A DNA stretch of 13,408 nt from Mariprofundaceae bacterium (GTDB lineage Bacteria; Pseudomonadota; Zetaproteobacteria; Mariprofundales; Mariprofundaceae): contig JALUXN010000145.1 of the NCBI GenBank assembly GCA_027018975.1, forward strand, positions 1 through 13,408, in the 5' to 3' direction. Position numbers and translations under genes: made by a program. A model generated the notes under the pieces. That model was given only the letters and a program-made list of their open reading frames with translations, made no database searches and had not been told where the DNA came from. Numbering within the stretch: position 1 is the first letter of the stretch; each line of letters begins with the position of its first letter. Shown in pieces: positions 1 to 7,246 of this stretch.

Positions 1-816
1 CTCACTGGCTATCTGGAGCCGAGCGCCGGCTCGATCACCATTGATGGCTTGAGGATGGGCGAGGATACGGCGGCGATCCAGCGGCGGATCGGTTATCTGC
101 CGGAGAATTGCCCGGTCTGGCCGGAGATGCGCGTGGTGGAGTATCTGCAGTACCAAGGGCGGCTGCACGGCATTGCGGCGGATGCGCTCGATGCGGCCGT
201 GGCGCGCGCGATCCGGCGCACGGCGCTGAAGGAGAAGGCGCTGCAGCCGATTCAGACACTCTCGCGCGGCTATCGCCAGCGTGTCGGCGTGGCGCAGGCG
301 ATTCTGCATGATCCGGAGATCATTATTCTCGACGAGCCGACCAACGGCCTCGATCCGACGCAGATCCGCCAGATGCGCACGCTGATCAGCGATCTGGCGC
401 AGCATGCGACGGTGATTGTCTCCACCCATATTTTGCAGGAGGTGCAGGCGGTCTGTGAGCGGGTGCTGATTCTCTCAGCCGGTCGGTTGGTGGTCGATTC
501 CACGCTCGCTGCACTGCAGTCCGATCACAAGTTGCGCTTGCAGTTGGCGCATGGTGATGCGAGCCGTGGCGATGCTTCGGACTACCTGCGCGCCATCGAT
601 GGCGTGGCATCGGTCACGCGGCTGGATGCGGGCGCGCAGGCCACCTATCTGCTCGATGCGGCCGCCGATGTCGCGCCGGCGGTGGCTGCCGCAGTGCAGG
701 CGCATGGCGATCAGCTCTACGCGCTGCAGCCGGTGGTGCGCGATCTGGAGAGCGTCTTTGCTGAAGTCAATCATCTGGGTGAAACATCTGAATCTGCGGA
801 GGTGAGCAAGCAATGA
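1..816 (+). CDS. GldA-type ABC transporter ATP-binding protein (5' end cut off)
   Basis: This is the cytoplasmic ATPase subunit of an ABC transporter, expected to power the permease encoded next. The frame is open from the first base, giving 271 residues; about 40 residues including the Walker A loop lie left of the window, so the true start is not visible. Numbering from the first codon, I see LPEN at 33-36 where the Q-loop should be, the signature LSRGYRQR at 87-94, Walker B IIILDEP at 107-113, the D-loop GLDPTQ just after it, and the switch histidine in STH at 143. The LS(R/K)GYRQR form of the signature is typical of the GldA/ABC-2 exporter subfamily rather than importers. The C-terminal 110 residues are a variable regulatory-type extension. 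The stop overlaps the next start in ATGA (813-816). The class is secure; the substrate is unknown. Confidence 0.95.
   Translation, partial: LTGYLEPSAGSITIDGLRMGEDTAAIQRRIGYLPENCPVWPEMRVVEYLQYQGRLHGIAADALDAAVARAIRRTALKEKALQPIQTLSRGYRQRVGVAQAILHDPEIIILDEPTNGLDPTQIRQMRTLISDLAQHATVIVSTHILQEVQAVCERVLILSAGRLVVDSTLAALQSDHKLRLQLAHGDASRGDASDYLRAIDGVASVTRLDAGAQATYLLDAAADVAPAVAAAVQAHGDQLYALQPVVRDLESVFAEVNHLGETSESAEVSKQ
798..805 (+). promoter_or_regulatory. Shine-Dalgarno site of the permease/GldG gene
   Basis: GGAGGTGA lies 7 nt before the ATG at 813 and inside the end of the ATPase gene. It is a near-perfect anti-16S match. It fixes the ATG at 813 as the start and fits translational coupling through the ATGA overlap. 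Confidence 0.75.
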
Positions 817-3698
817 AGGCAGTCATGGACGTGTGTCGCAAAGAGTTCAACAGCTTTTTCGCCTCACCGGCGGCGTGGCTGTTTCTGGCCGCATTTTTGG
901 CGGTCAATCTATTCATCTTCTTCTGGGCGGAGGCGTTTTTCGCCCGCAATATCGCCGATGTGAAGCCGCTGTTTCAGTGGATGCCGATTCTGCTGATCTT
1001 TCTGGTGGCGGCGTTGACCATGCGTAGCTGGTCGGAAGAGCGGCGCGCCGGCACGCTGGAGAGCTTGATCACCGCGCCGATCTCGCCGAGCAGCCTGATT
1101 CTCGGCAAGTTTATCGCCGGTCTCGTGCTGGTGGCGTTGGCCTTGGCGTTGACGCTGCCGATTCCGGTGACCGTCGCACTGCTCGGGCCGCTTGACTGGG
1201 GGCCGGTGTGGGGCGGTTATCTGGCCAGCCTGTTTCTGGCGGCAGCCTACCTGTCGATCGGCCTCTATATGAGCGGGCGCACCGATAATCCGATCGTCGC
1301 CCTGATCCTCACCTCGGCAGTGGCTGCGCTCTTCTATCTGATCGGCTCGGATCTGGTGACCACACTGTTCGGACGCGATGTGGGTAGTGTGCTGGCGCTG
1401 CTCGGCAGTGGTTCGCGTTTCGACTCCATCACCCGCGGCGTGCTCGATCTGCGCGATCTGCTCTACTACATCTCGATTGTGGCGATCTTTCTGATGCTCA
1501 ATCGGTACGGGCTGGAGCGCTTGCGTTGGGCGGGTAATCCGGCCAACAGCCAGCACCGCCGCTGGGCACTGCTGACGTTGTTGGTGGCACTCAATGCGCT
1601 GCTCGTCAATCTCTGGATGCAGCCGGTCGGCGTGCTGCGCGCCGATCTCACCGACGGCAAGATCTACTCGCTCTCCGAGGCGACCAAGCATGATCTGAGC
1701 ACCCTGCAGGAGCCGCTGCTGATTCGCGGTTATTTCTCCGCCAAAAGCCATCCGCTGCTGGAGCCGCTGGTGCCGCAGCTGGAGGATCTGCTCAAGGAGT
1801 ATCAGGTGGCCGGCGGCAAGCGGGTGCGGGTGGAGTTTGTCGATCCCAAGCGCGATGCCGATGTCGAGCGCGAAGCGGCGGAGAAGTACAACATCCGGCC
1901 GGTGCCGTTCCGCATGGCCAGCCGCTATCAGTCGGGCGTGGTCAACGCCTACTTCAATCTGCTCATCGCCTATGGTGACCAGTTCGAGACGCTCGGCTTT
2001 CAGGATCTGATCGAGATCAAGGGCAGTGGCGGCGAGCCGGAGGTGGTGCTGAAGAATCCCGAATATGCGATCACCAGCGCCATCCGCAAGGTGACTCAGG
2101 CGTGGCAGAGCGGGGGTGATCCGCTGGCCGCCTTAAATGCGCCGGTCACCTTCCACGGCTATATGTCGCCGCCGGATAAGCTGCCCAAGGCGCTGAAAGA
2201 GCTGCGCCAGTCGCTGAAGACGATGCTGACCACGATGCAGCAGCAGTCGCACGGCAAGCTGAAGATCGATTTCAGCGATCCGGAGGCGGGCAATGGCGAG
2301 TTGGCCAAGCGGCTCAAGCAGCAGTTCGGCTTCGGCCCGCAGATCGCCAGTCTCTTCGATCCGAAACCGTTCTGGTTCTACATGGTGCTGGAGCAGGGCA
2401 AGCAGCAGGTGCAGATCCCGCTGCCGGCGGAGCTGAACAAGGAGAGCCTCAAGCGCGCCATCGACTCGGCACTGCAGCGGCTGGCACCGGGCTACATGAA
2501 GACGGTGGTGATGGTGACTCCGGCCGCGCCGCGACCGGCATCGCCCTACATGCCGCCACCGCGCGGCAAGCAGTATCAGCTGTTGCGCGCCATGCTGGAG
2601 AAGAATGAGCGGGTCATCACCGCCGATCTGAAGGATGGCCATGTGCCGGCCGATGCCGATCTGTTGCTGCTGCTGGCGCCCGATCAACTGGATCAGAAGC
2701 AACTGTTTGCCGTCGATCAGTTCCTGATGCAGGGCGGCGCGGTGGTGGTGGCGACCTCACCATTTGATGTCGATATCAGCAACACCCTGCGCGCTAAGAC
2801 GCACCAATCGGGGCTGGAGGCTTGGCTCAAGCAGCAGGGTGTGACGATCGACAAAACGCTGGTGTTTGATCCGCAGAGCGCATCGCTGCCGATTCCGGTG
2901 CAGCGGCAGCTGGGTGGTATTACGCTGAACGAGATTCGCATGATGCCCTATCCGCTGTTCGCCGACCTGCGCGAGGATGGGCTGAATGCGAAGCATCCGA
3001 TGACCGCATCGCTGCAGCAGCTGCTGGTCAGCTGGCCGTCGCCGCTGCATGTCGATGCGCAGCAGAACAGCCACCGGCAGGTGGATGAGCTGCTGCACAG
3101 CTCGCCGGAGAGCTGGGTCTCCGATCAGGTCAATGTGATGCCCAACTACAGCCTCTATCCGGAGGGCGGGTTCCGGCCGGCCGATCAGCGCGGCAGTCAG
3201 CTGCTGGCGGTGGCGTTGACCGGGCAGTTCGACTCCTTCTTCAAGGGGAAGGCGTCGCCGCTGCTGGACAAACAGGGCGCGCAGAAAAAAGGCGATGCGC
3301 AGCAGGCAAAAGAGGATGCTGATAAGCAGCCGGTGGTCGGCAGTGTGATTGGTCGCTCCTCCGATTCCGCCCGACTGGTGGTGATTGCGGCCAACGATTT
3401 CGCTCGCGATGTGGTGGTCAATCTCATTTCGCAGGCGCTGGGCACGCAGTACACGCGCCAGCTGGAGCTGATCCAGAATGCGGTGGACTGGTCGCTGCAG
3501 GATGCGGCGCTATTGTCGATCCGCAGCCGCGCCAGCTTTGCCCGCACGCTGACGCCGATGTCGCACGAGATGCAGCTCTTCTGGGAGTATCTCAACTACG
3601 GTCTGGCGCTCGTCGGGCTGGCGCTGGTCTGGCTCTGGCGCTGGCTCTATCAGCGGCGCCGGCGTGCGCACCATCTCAATATTCTGGCGGAGGTGTAA
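813..3698 (+). CDS. Fused ABC-2 permease and GldG-like auxiliary protein
   Basis: This 961-residue inner-membrane protein joins two functions that are separate GldF and GldG proteins in gliding Bacteroidota. Residues 1-235 are an ABC-2 type permease with about six hydrophobic segments (near 20-40, 57-73, 100-123, 134-153, 160-178, 216-230) and the family motif EERRAGTLESLITAP at 75-89. A further membrane segment (250-268) leads into the GldG-like part, recognised by RADLTDGKIYSLSEAT at 276-291. A large extracytoplasmic domain follows, then a final membrane segment near residues 935-950 with an Arg-rich end. It should form the channel partner of the ATPase encoded upstream. Fused proteins of this length are known in proteobacteria, so the fusion itself is not an anomaly. 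The stop is 3 nt before the next ATG. Substrate and process are unknown; gliding is not implied. Confidence 0.9.
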   Translation: MKAVMDVCRKEFNSFFASPAAWLFLAAFLAVNLFIFFWAEAFFARNIADVKPLFQWMPILLIFLVAALTMRSWSEERRAGTLESLITAPISPSSLILGKFIAGLVLVALALALTLPIPVTVALLGPLDWGPVWGGYLASLFLAAAYLSIGLYMSGRTDNPIVALILTSAVAALFYLIGSDLVTTLFGRDVGSVLALLGSGSRFDSITRGVLDLRDLLYYISIVAIFLMLNRYGLERLRWAGNPANSQHRRWALLTLLVALNALLVNLWMQPVGVLRADLTDGKIYSLSEATKHDLSTLQEPLLIRGYFSAKSHPLLEPLVPQLEDLLKEYQVAGGKRVRVEFVDPKRDADVEREAAEKYNIRPVPFRMASRYQSGVVNAYFNLLIAYGDQFETLGFQDLIEIKGSGGEPEVVLKNPEYAITSAIRKVTQAWQSGGDPLAALNAPVTFHGYMSPPDKLPKALKELRQSLKTMLTTMQQQSHGKLKIDFSDPEAGNGELAKRLKQQFGFGPQIASLFDPKPFWFYMVLEQGKQQVQIPLPAELNKESLKRAIDSALQRLAPGYMKTVVMVTPAAPRPASPYMPPPRGKQYQLLRAMLEKNERVITADLKDGHVPADADLLLLLAPDQLDQKQLFAVDQFLMQGGAVVVATSPFDVDISNTLRAKTHQSGLEAWLKQQGVTIDKTLVFDPQSASLPIPVQRQLGGITLNEIRMMPYPLFADLREDGLNAKHPMTASLQQLLVSWPSPLHVDAQQNSHRQVDELLHSSPESWVSDQVNVMPNYSLYPEGGFRPADQRGSQLLAVALTGQFDSFFKGKASPLLDKQGAQKKGDAQQAKEDADKQPVVGSVIGRSSDSARLVVIAANDFARDVVVNLISQALGTQYTRQLELIQNAVDWSLQDAALLSIRSRASFARTLTPMSHEMQLFWEYLNYGLALVGLALVWLWRWLYQRRRRAHHLNILAEV

Positions 3699-3701
3699 GT
3701 G

Positions 3702-4787
3702 ATGAATCAGAGCAAGATGATACGTCTGCTGGCGGTAGTGGCGGTGGTGCAGCTGGGGCTGGTGGCGCTGAACTGGAGCGCCGGCAGTGGGCTGGAGTCT
3801 GCGCCGCAGCGCGCCGAGCTGCTTGCCTTTGACCCTGCTGCGGTCGATGCGTTGGTGATCGAAGGCGATGGTCAGACGCTGATACTGAAGAAGCAGAAAC
3901 AGTGGCAGACGCCCTCCGGTTTCCCTGCCGATCAGAGCAAGGTGACGCAGGTGGTGACGCAGCTGGCGCATCTCAAGCACGGCTTGGCGGTGGCGACATC
4001 GGAGACGGCGTGGTCCCGTTTCCAGCTGGGGCAGGATCACTTCGAGCGCCATGTGCGCCTGAAGCAGGGCGACAAGGTGATCGCCGAGCTCTATCTCGGC
4101 AAGGGGGCGGGTGCGCGTCAGAGCTATGCCCGCCGGGCGGATGATCCGGTCACCTACCGCGTGAATTTCGGCAGTTATCAGCTGCCGCTGGCGGCGGGCG
4201 ATTGGCAGGATAAAGCGCTGCTGCAGGTGCCCTCCGAGCAGGTGAAGCGTTTGCAGGTCGGCAAGGTGCAGCTGAGCAGACAGGGCGCCGCCAAGCATGG
4301 AGGCAAGGTGCAGTGGGTCGCCACGCCGACACCGGCCGGCAAACAGCTCGATCAGCCGGCGCTGGATGCGGCGCTCGGGCTGTTCGATACGCTGCGCTTC
4401 ACCAAGGTAATCGGCAGCGCGGCGCCGAAAGGGGTGACGCTCGACAAGCCGGCACTGCGCGTGCGTGTGCAGTGGGGGGATAAGCAGCGTGAATATCGCT
4501 TCTTCAAGGCGCCTGCGCAGGGTGATGCCGGCGATGGGGCGGTGTTGCAGGTCTCCGATCGGCCGGAGTTTTTCGCGATCGCCAGCTACACCTTCAAGGC
4601 GTGGCAGGAGAAGATGAATAGCGCCAAGTGGTTTGTCGATCCGCCGGCTGCTGCTGACTCCACGGGCGCAGCGTCCAAGGCTACGGGCTCGGGCTCGACG
4701 ACGGCGGGCGGGCAGGCCAAGATTCCGCCCACCATCGCCAAGCCGCACGCCAGCAGTGCGGCCAAGGAGCCTGCATCCAAACCCTGA
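3702..4787 (+). CDS. DUF4340 membrane-anchored protein
   Basis: A 361-residue protein with one N-terminal membrane anchor (about residues 6-22, IRLLAVVAVVQLGLVALNW) and an extracytoplasmic DUF4340-type body. Recognisable stretches are the opening LVIEGDGQTLILKK and WQ(T/D)-type segments such as GDWQDKALLQVPSEQV. DUF4340 genes commonly follow GldG-type ABC genes, and this supports a shared complex. I chose ATG 3702 because GGAGGT at 3689-3694 sits 7 nt upstream; a GTG at 3699 in the same frame would add only one residue. Residues 316-361 form an Ala/Ser/Thr/Gly/Lys/Pro-rich tail that looks disordered. The DNA of this tail also carries, in another frame, the presumed initiation region of the next gene. 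The molecular function of the family is not established. Confidence 0.85.
   Translation: MNQSKMIRLLAVVAVVQLGLVALNWSAGSGLESAPQRAELLAFDPAAVDALVIEGDGQTLILKKQKQWQTPSGFPADQSKVTQVVTQLAHLKHGLAVATSETAWSRFQLGQDHFERHVRLKQGDKVIAELYLGKGAGARQSYARRADDPVTYRVNFGSYQLPLAAGDWQDKALLQVPSEQVKRLQVGKVQLSRQGAAKHGGKVQWVATPTPAGKQLDQPALDAALGLFDTLRFTKVIGSAAPKGVTLDKPALRVRVQWGDKQREYRFFKAPAQGDAGDGAVLQVSDRPEFFAIASYTFKAWQEKMNSAKWFVDPPAAADSTGAASKATGSGSTTAGGQAKIPPTIAKPHASSAAKEPASKP
4764..4769 (+). promoter_or_regulatory. AAGGAG ribosome-binding site candidate for the DUF58 gene
   Basis: AAGGAG lies in the end of the DUF4340 gene. It is 5 nt before an in-frame ATC (4775) and 14 nt before an in-frame CTG (4784). It is the only good Shine-Dalgarno match I see ahead of the DUF58 reading frame, and it argues that translation begins here and not at the GTG of 4931. 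Confidence 0.5.
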
Positions 4788-5722
4788 ACTTAGCGCGTCC
4801 CAGCCCTGTTTCGCCGGATCTCAATTATCTGATCCAGCTGCAACGACCGGCCGCCACACTGCGGCTGCGCGAGGGGTATCCGCGCGCGCTGCTGGCCGGC
4901 GGCCATCTCTCCCGTTTTCAGGGGCGTGGTGTGGAGTTCGATGAGGTGCGTCCCTATCAGGCGGGCGATGAGATTCGCAATATGGATTGGCGGGTGACCG
5001 CCCGCACTGGCAAACCGCACACCAAACTCTTCCGCGAGGAGCGCGAACGGCCGGCGCTGCTGCTGGTCGATCTGCGTCCGGCGATGTTTTTTGCCACGCG
5101 CGGGGCGCTCAAGGCGGTGGTGGCGGCGGAGTGTGCGGCGCTGCTGGCGTGGAGTGTGGTGCATCAGGGGGATCGCGTCGGCGGCATGCTGTTTGATGAC
5201 GGCGCGGATGGTGCGATGCGGCAGGTGATTCGCCCCGGGCGCGGCAAGCGGCCGGTGATGCGCCTGCTCGGCGAGGTGGTTCACCACCCCCACTGGCAGC
5301 AGCGGCGCATGGAGCGCGGTGATGCGCAACAGCGTCTGCGCGATGCGCTACAGCGCGCCCTGCATGCGGCGCGGGCGGGCAGCCTGCTGATAGTGGTTAG
5401 CGATGGGCGCGGGCTCGATGCCGAGTGTGCACTGCTGCTGCGTCAGGCGCTGAAGCATCATCAACTGCTCTTTGTCGCCATCCATGACCCCTTTGAAGCT
5501 GCGCTGCCCGATGCCGGCATGTTGCCGCTGTTCGATGGCCGGCGGGTGCAGCTGTTGGCCAGCTCCGATCGTGCGCTGCGCGAGCAGCATCAGGCGCAGT
5601 TTGCCGCCCGTCAGCAGCGGTTGTGTGACTTGAATCAGCTGCCCGGCTTTTTTCATATCCCCTGCGCCACCACCGATGTGCCGCTGACGGCGCTGCAGCG
5701 GGTGTTGGGGGTGGTGCGATGA
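4784..5722 (+). CDS. DUF58 protein with a non-canonical start
   Basis: This is a DUF58 family protein, a VWA-like soluble factor usually encoded with MoxR ATPases and membrane VWA proteins. The hallmark block is present: RFQGRGVEFDEVRPYQAGD at residues 44-62, then IRNMDWRVTART and KLFREERER. The first ATG/GTG/TTG in frame is GTG 4931, which falls inside this block, so it cannot be the real start. The frame is open from 4658, and conserved-type N-terminal sequence (YLIQLQRPAATLRLREGY, ALLAGGHLSRF) precedes it. I place the start at CTG 4784, which forms CTGA with the upstream stop in the same way as the ATGA overlaps elsewhere here; this gives 312 residues, normal for the family. ATC 4775, better spaced from AAGGAG, is the alternative. 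A sequencing error is also possible. The metal-site motif is degenerate: DLRPAM at 96-101 where DxSxS is typical. Confidence 0.85.
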   Translation: MNLARPSPVSPDLNYLIQLQRPAATLRLREGYPRALLAGGHLSRFQGRGVEFDEVRPYQAGDEIRNMDWRVTARTGKPHTKLFREERERPALLLVDLRPAMFFATRGALKAVVAAECAALLAWSVVHQGDRVGGMLFDDGADGAMRQVIRPGRGKRPVMRLLGEVVHHPHWQQRRMERGDAQQRLRDALQRALHAARAGSLLIVVSDGRGLDAECALLLRQALKHHQLLFVAIHDPFEAALPDAGMLPLFDGRRVQLLASSDRALREQHQAQFAARQQRLCDLNQLPGFFHIPCATTDVPLTALQRVLGVVR

Positions 5723-6231
5723 CGCCTGCCCACGATCCACTCGCTGCGCTGCGCGATATTCATCTGCCGCCGCCGATCTCGTGGTGGCCGCCGGCGCCCG
5801 GCTGGTGGTTGCTGTCTGGTGGGGTGATTGTGGCGGCGCTGCTGCTCTGGTGGTGGCGTAGCCGGCGTCGGCAACAGGGTGCTGCGCAGCAAGGCGCGCC
5901 GTTGACGCGGGGTGAGGTGGTGCGCTTGGCGCTGGCCGAGCTGGATCAGCTATCTGCTGCCGGCGATCCATCGGCACGGGCGCAGGCGCTCTCGGCACTG
6001 CTGCGCCGTGTGGTGTTGCAGTTGGCGGACCGAGAAGCGCAGGTGGCCGGCTTGACCGGCGAGGCGTGGCTGGCGTGGCTCGATGGACAGTGGGATCGGG
6101 ATGATTTCAGTGCCGGCGATGGGCGGCTGTTGATCGAAGCACCCTATCGGCCGGTGGCGGAGGCGGATGTGGCGGCGTTGCAGCCGTTGGTGCGCGACTG
6201 GATTGCGCGGTGGCAGGCGTGTCATGAGTGA
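5719..6231 (+). CDS. DUF4381 membrane protein
   Basis: A 170-residue protein of the DUF4381 family. It opens with the family pattern LRDIHLPPPISWWPPAPGWW (residues 11-30), followed by one membrane segment (about 30-46) and an Arg-rich cytoplasmic anchor WWWRSRRRQQ. The remainder is a soluble helical domain containing LTGEAWLAWLDGQW. DUF4381 genes usually sit between the DUF58 and VWA genes of MoxR-type operons, exactly as here, and the product is presumed to be a structural partner in that membrane assembly. The ATG overlaps the DUF58 stop in ATGA (5719-5722) and is preceded by a G-rich ribosome-binding stretch about 6 nt upstream. The biochemical role is not known. Confidence 0.88.
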   Translation: MTPAHDPLAALRDIHLPPPISWWPPAPGWWLLSGGVIVAALLLWWWRSRRRQQGAAQQGAPLTRGEVVRLALAELDQLSAAGDPSARAQALSALLRRVVLQLADREAQVAGLTGEAWLAWLDGQWDRDDFSAGDGRLLIEAPYRPVAEADVAALQPLVRDWIARWQACHE

Positions 6232-7246
6232 GCTGTGGCAGGCGCCGTGGGTGTGGTTGCTGCTGCCGTTGCCGTGGCTGGTGCGGCGCTGGTTGGCGCC
6301 GGTTGAGGCGCAGCAGCGCCCCGCCTTTGTGCCGTTTGCTGCCGAGTTGATGGGTGTGGCCGGGCGTGGCATGCCGCGGGATCGTCGCAACTTTCGGCTC
6401 TGGCTGGCGTTGTTGGCGTGGTTGCTGCTGGTCGCGGCGGCGGCGCGGCCGCAGTGGATCGGTGCGGCGGTAGAGCTGCCGGTGAGCGGCCGCGATCTGA
6501 TGTTGGCGGTCGATATCTCCGGTTCGATGCAGATCAAAGATTTCGAGATGCATGGTCGGGCGGTGGATCGTTTGACGGCGACCAAGTCGGTGGCCGATGC
6601 CTTTATTCGCCGCCGCGAGGGGGATCGCATCGGGCTGATTCTCTTCGGCTCCAATGCCTATGTGCAGGCGCCGCTCACCTTCGATCGGCAGACGGTGATC
6701 AAACTGCTCGATGAGGCGGTGGTCGGGCTGGCCGGTAAGGCGACGGCGATCGGCGATGCGATCGGTCTGGCGGTGAAGCGGATGGTGCAGGGGGGCGGCA
6801 GTGGCGATCATCAGGTGTTGATTCTGTTGACCGACGGTGTCAATACGGCCGGTGCGATCTCGCCGCAGCAGGCGACAGAGCTGGCCAAGGCGAAGGGGCT
6901 GGTGATCTATACGATCGGCATCGGTGCCGATGAGATGATGGTGCAATCCTTTTTCGGCGTACAGCGGGTCAATCCGTCGGCCGATCTCGATGAGGGGCAG
7001 CTGCGGCGTATCGCGAGGGAGACGGGCGGCCGTTATTTCCGCGCGCACGACCGTGGCGAACTGCAGCAGATCTATCATTTGATCGATCAGCTGGAGCCGG
7101 TGGCGCGTGAATCGCATCTCTATCGGCCGCACCACGCGCTGTTTGTCTGGCCGCTGGCAGTCGGGATGCTGTTGCTGCTGTTGATCATGGCGTCGATGCT
7201 GCCGGCGCTGCAGCGACGGGTGGCCGGCTTAGGGGTGAAGTGGTGA
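6224..7246 (+). CDS. Membrane VWA-domain protein, BatA-like
   Basis: A 340-residue inner-membrane protein with a von Willebrand factor A domain. Layout: hydrophobic N-terminal hairpin (about 8-23 and 57-74), VWA domain (about 88-285), and a C-terminal membrane segment (about 308-328). The metal-ion-dependent adhesion site is complete: DISGSM at 97-102, T174 in KATAIGD, and D204 in LLTDG. Such proteins bind partners through the metal site and in Bat/MoxR operons are thought to act as scaffolds at the membrane. I chose ATG 6224 because it begins a typical N-terminus (MSELWQAPW) and gives an 8-nt ATGAGTGA overlap with the previous stop; a GTG at 6167 in frame would add 19 residues lying inside the DUF4381 gene. 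The next gene overlaps by one base. Confidence 0.93.
   Translation: MSELWQAPWVWLLLPLPWLVRRWLAPVEAQQRPAFVPFAAELMGVAGRGMPRDRRNFRLWLALLAWLLLVAAAARPQWIGAAVELPVSGRDLMLAVDISGSMQIKDFEMHGRAVDRLTATKSVADAFIRRREGDRIGLILFGSNAYVQAPLTFDRQTVIKLLDEAVVGLAGKATAIGDAIGLAVKRMVQGGGSGDHQVLILLTDGVNTAGAISPQQATELAKAKGLVIYTIGIGADEMMVQSFFGVQRVNPSADLDEGQLRRIARETGGRYFRAHDRGELQQIYHLIDQLEPVARESHLYRPHHALFVWPLAVGMLLLLLIMASMLPALQRRVAGLGVKW

Noticed and set aside
909..1751. 280-codon minus-strand open frame opposite the permease
   Set aside because: It is a Gln/Arg/His-rich shadow of a membrane-protein gene, without a start signal or motif.
3510..4748. 412-codon open frame on the minus strand across the permease/DUF4340 junction
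   Set aside because: It is His/Arg/Gln/Leu-rich low-complexity antisense with no domain. The + strand genes here are supported by motifs, ribosome-binding sites and overlaps.
4633..4944. 103-codon + strand frame across the DUF4340/DUF58 junction
   Set aside because: It has no domain and is Arg/Pro/Ala-rich. The neighbouring frame encodes the real DUF58 N-terminus.
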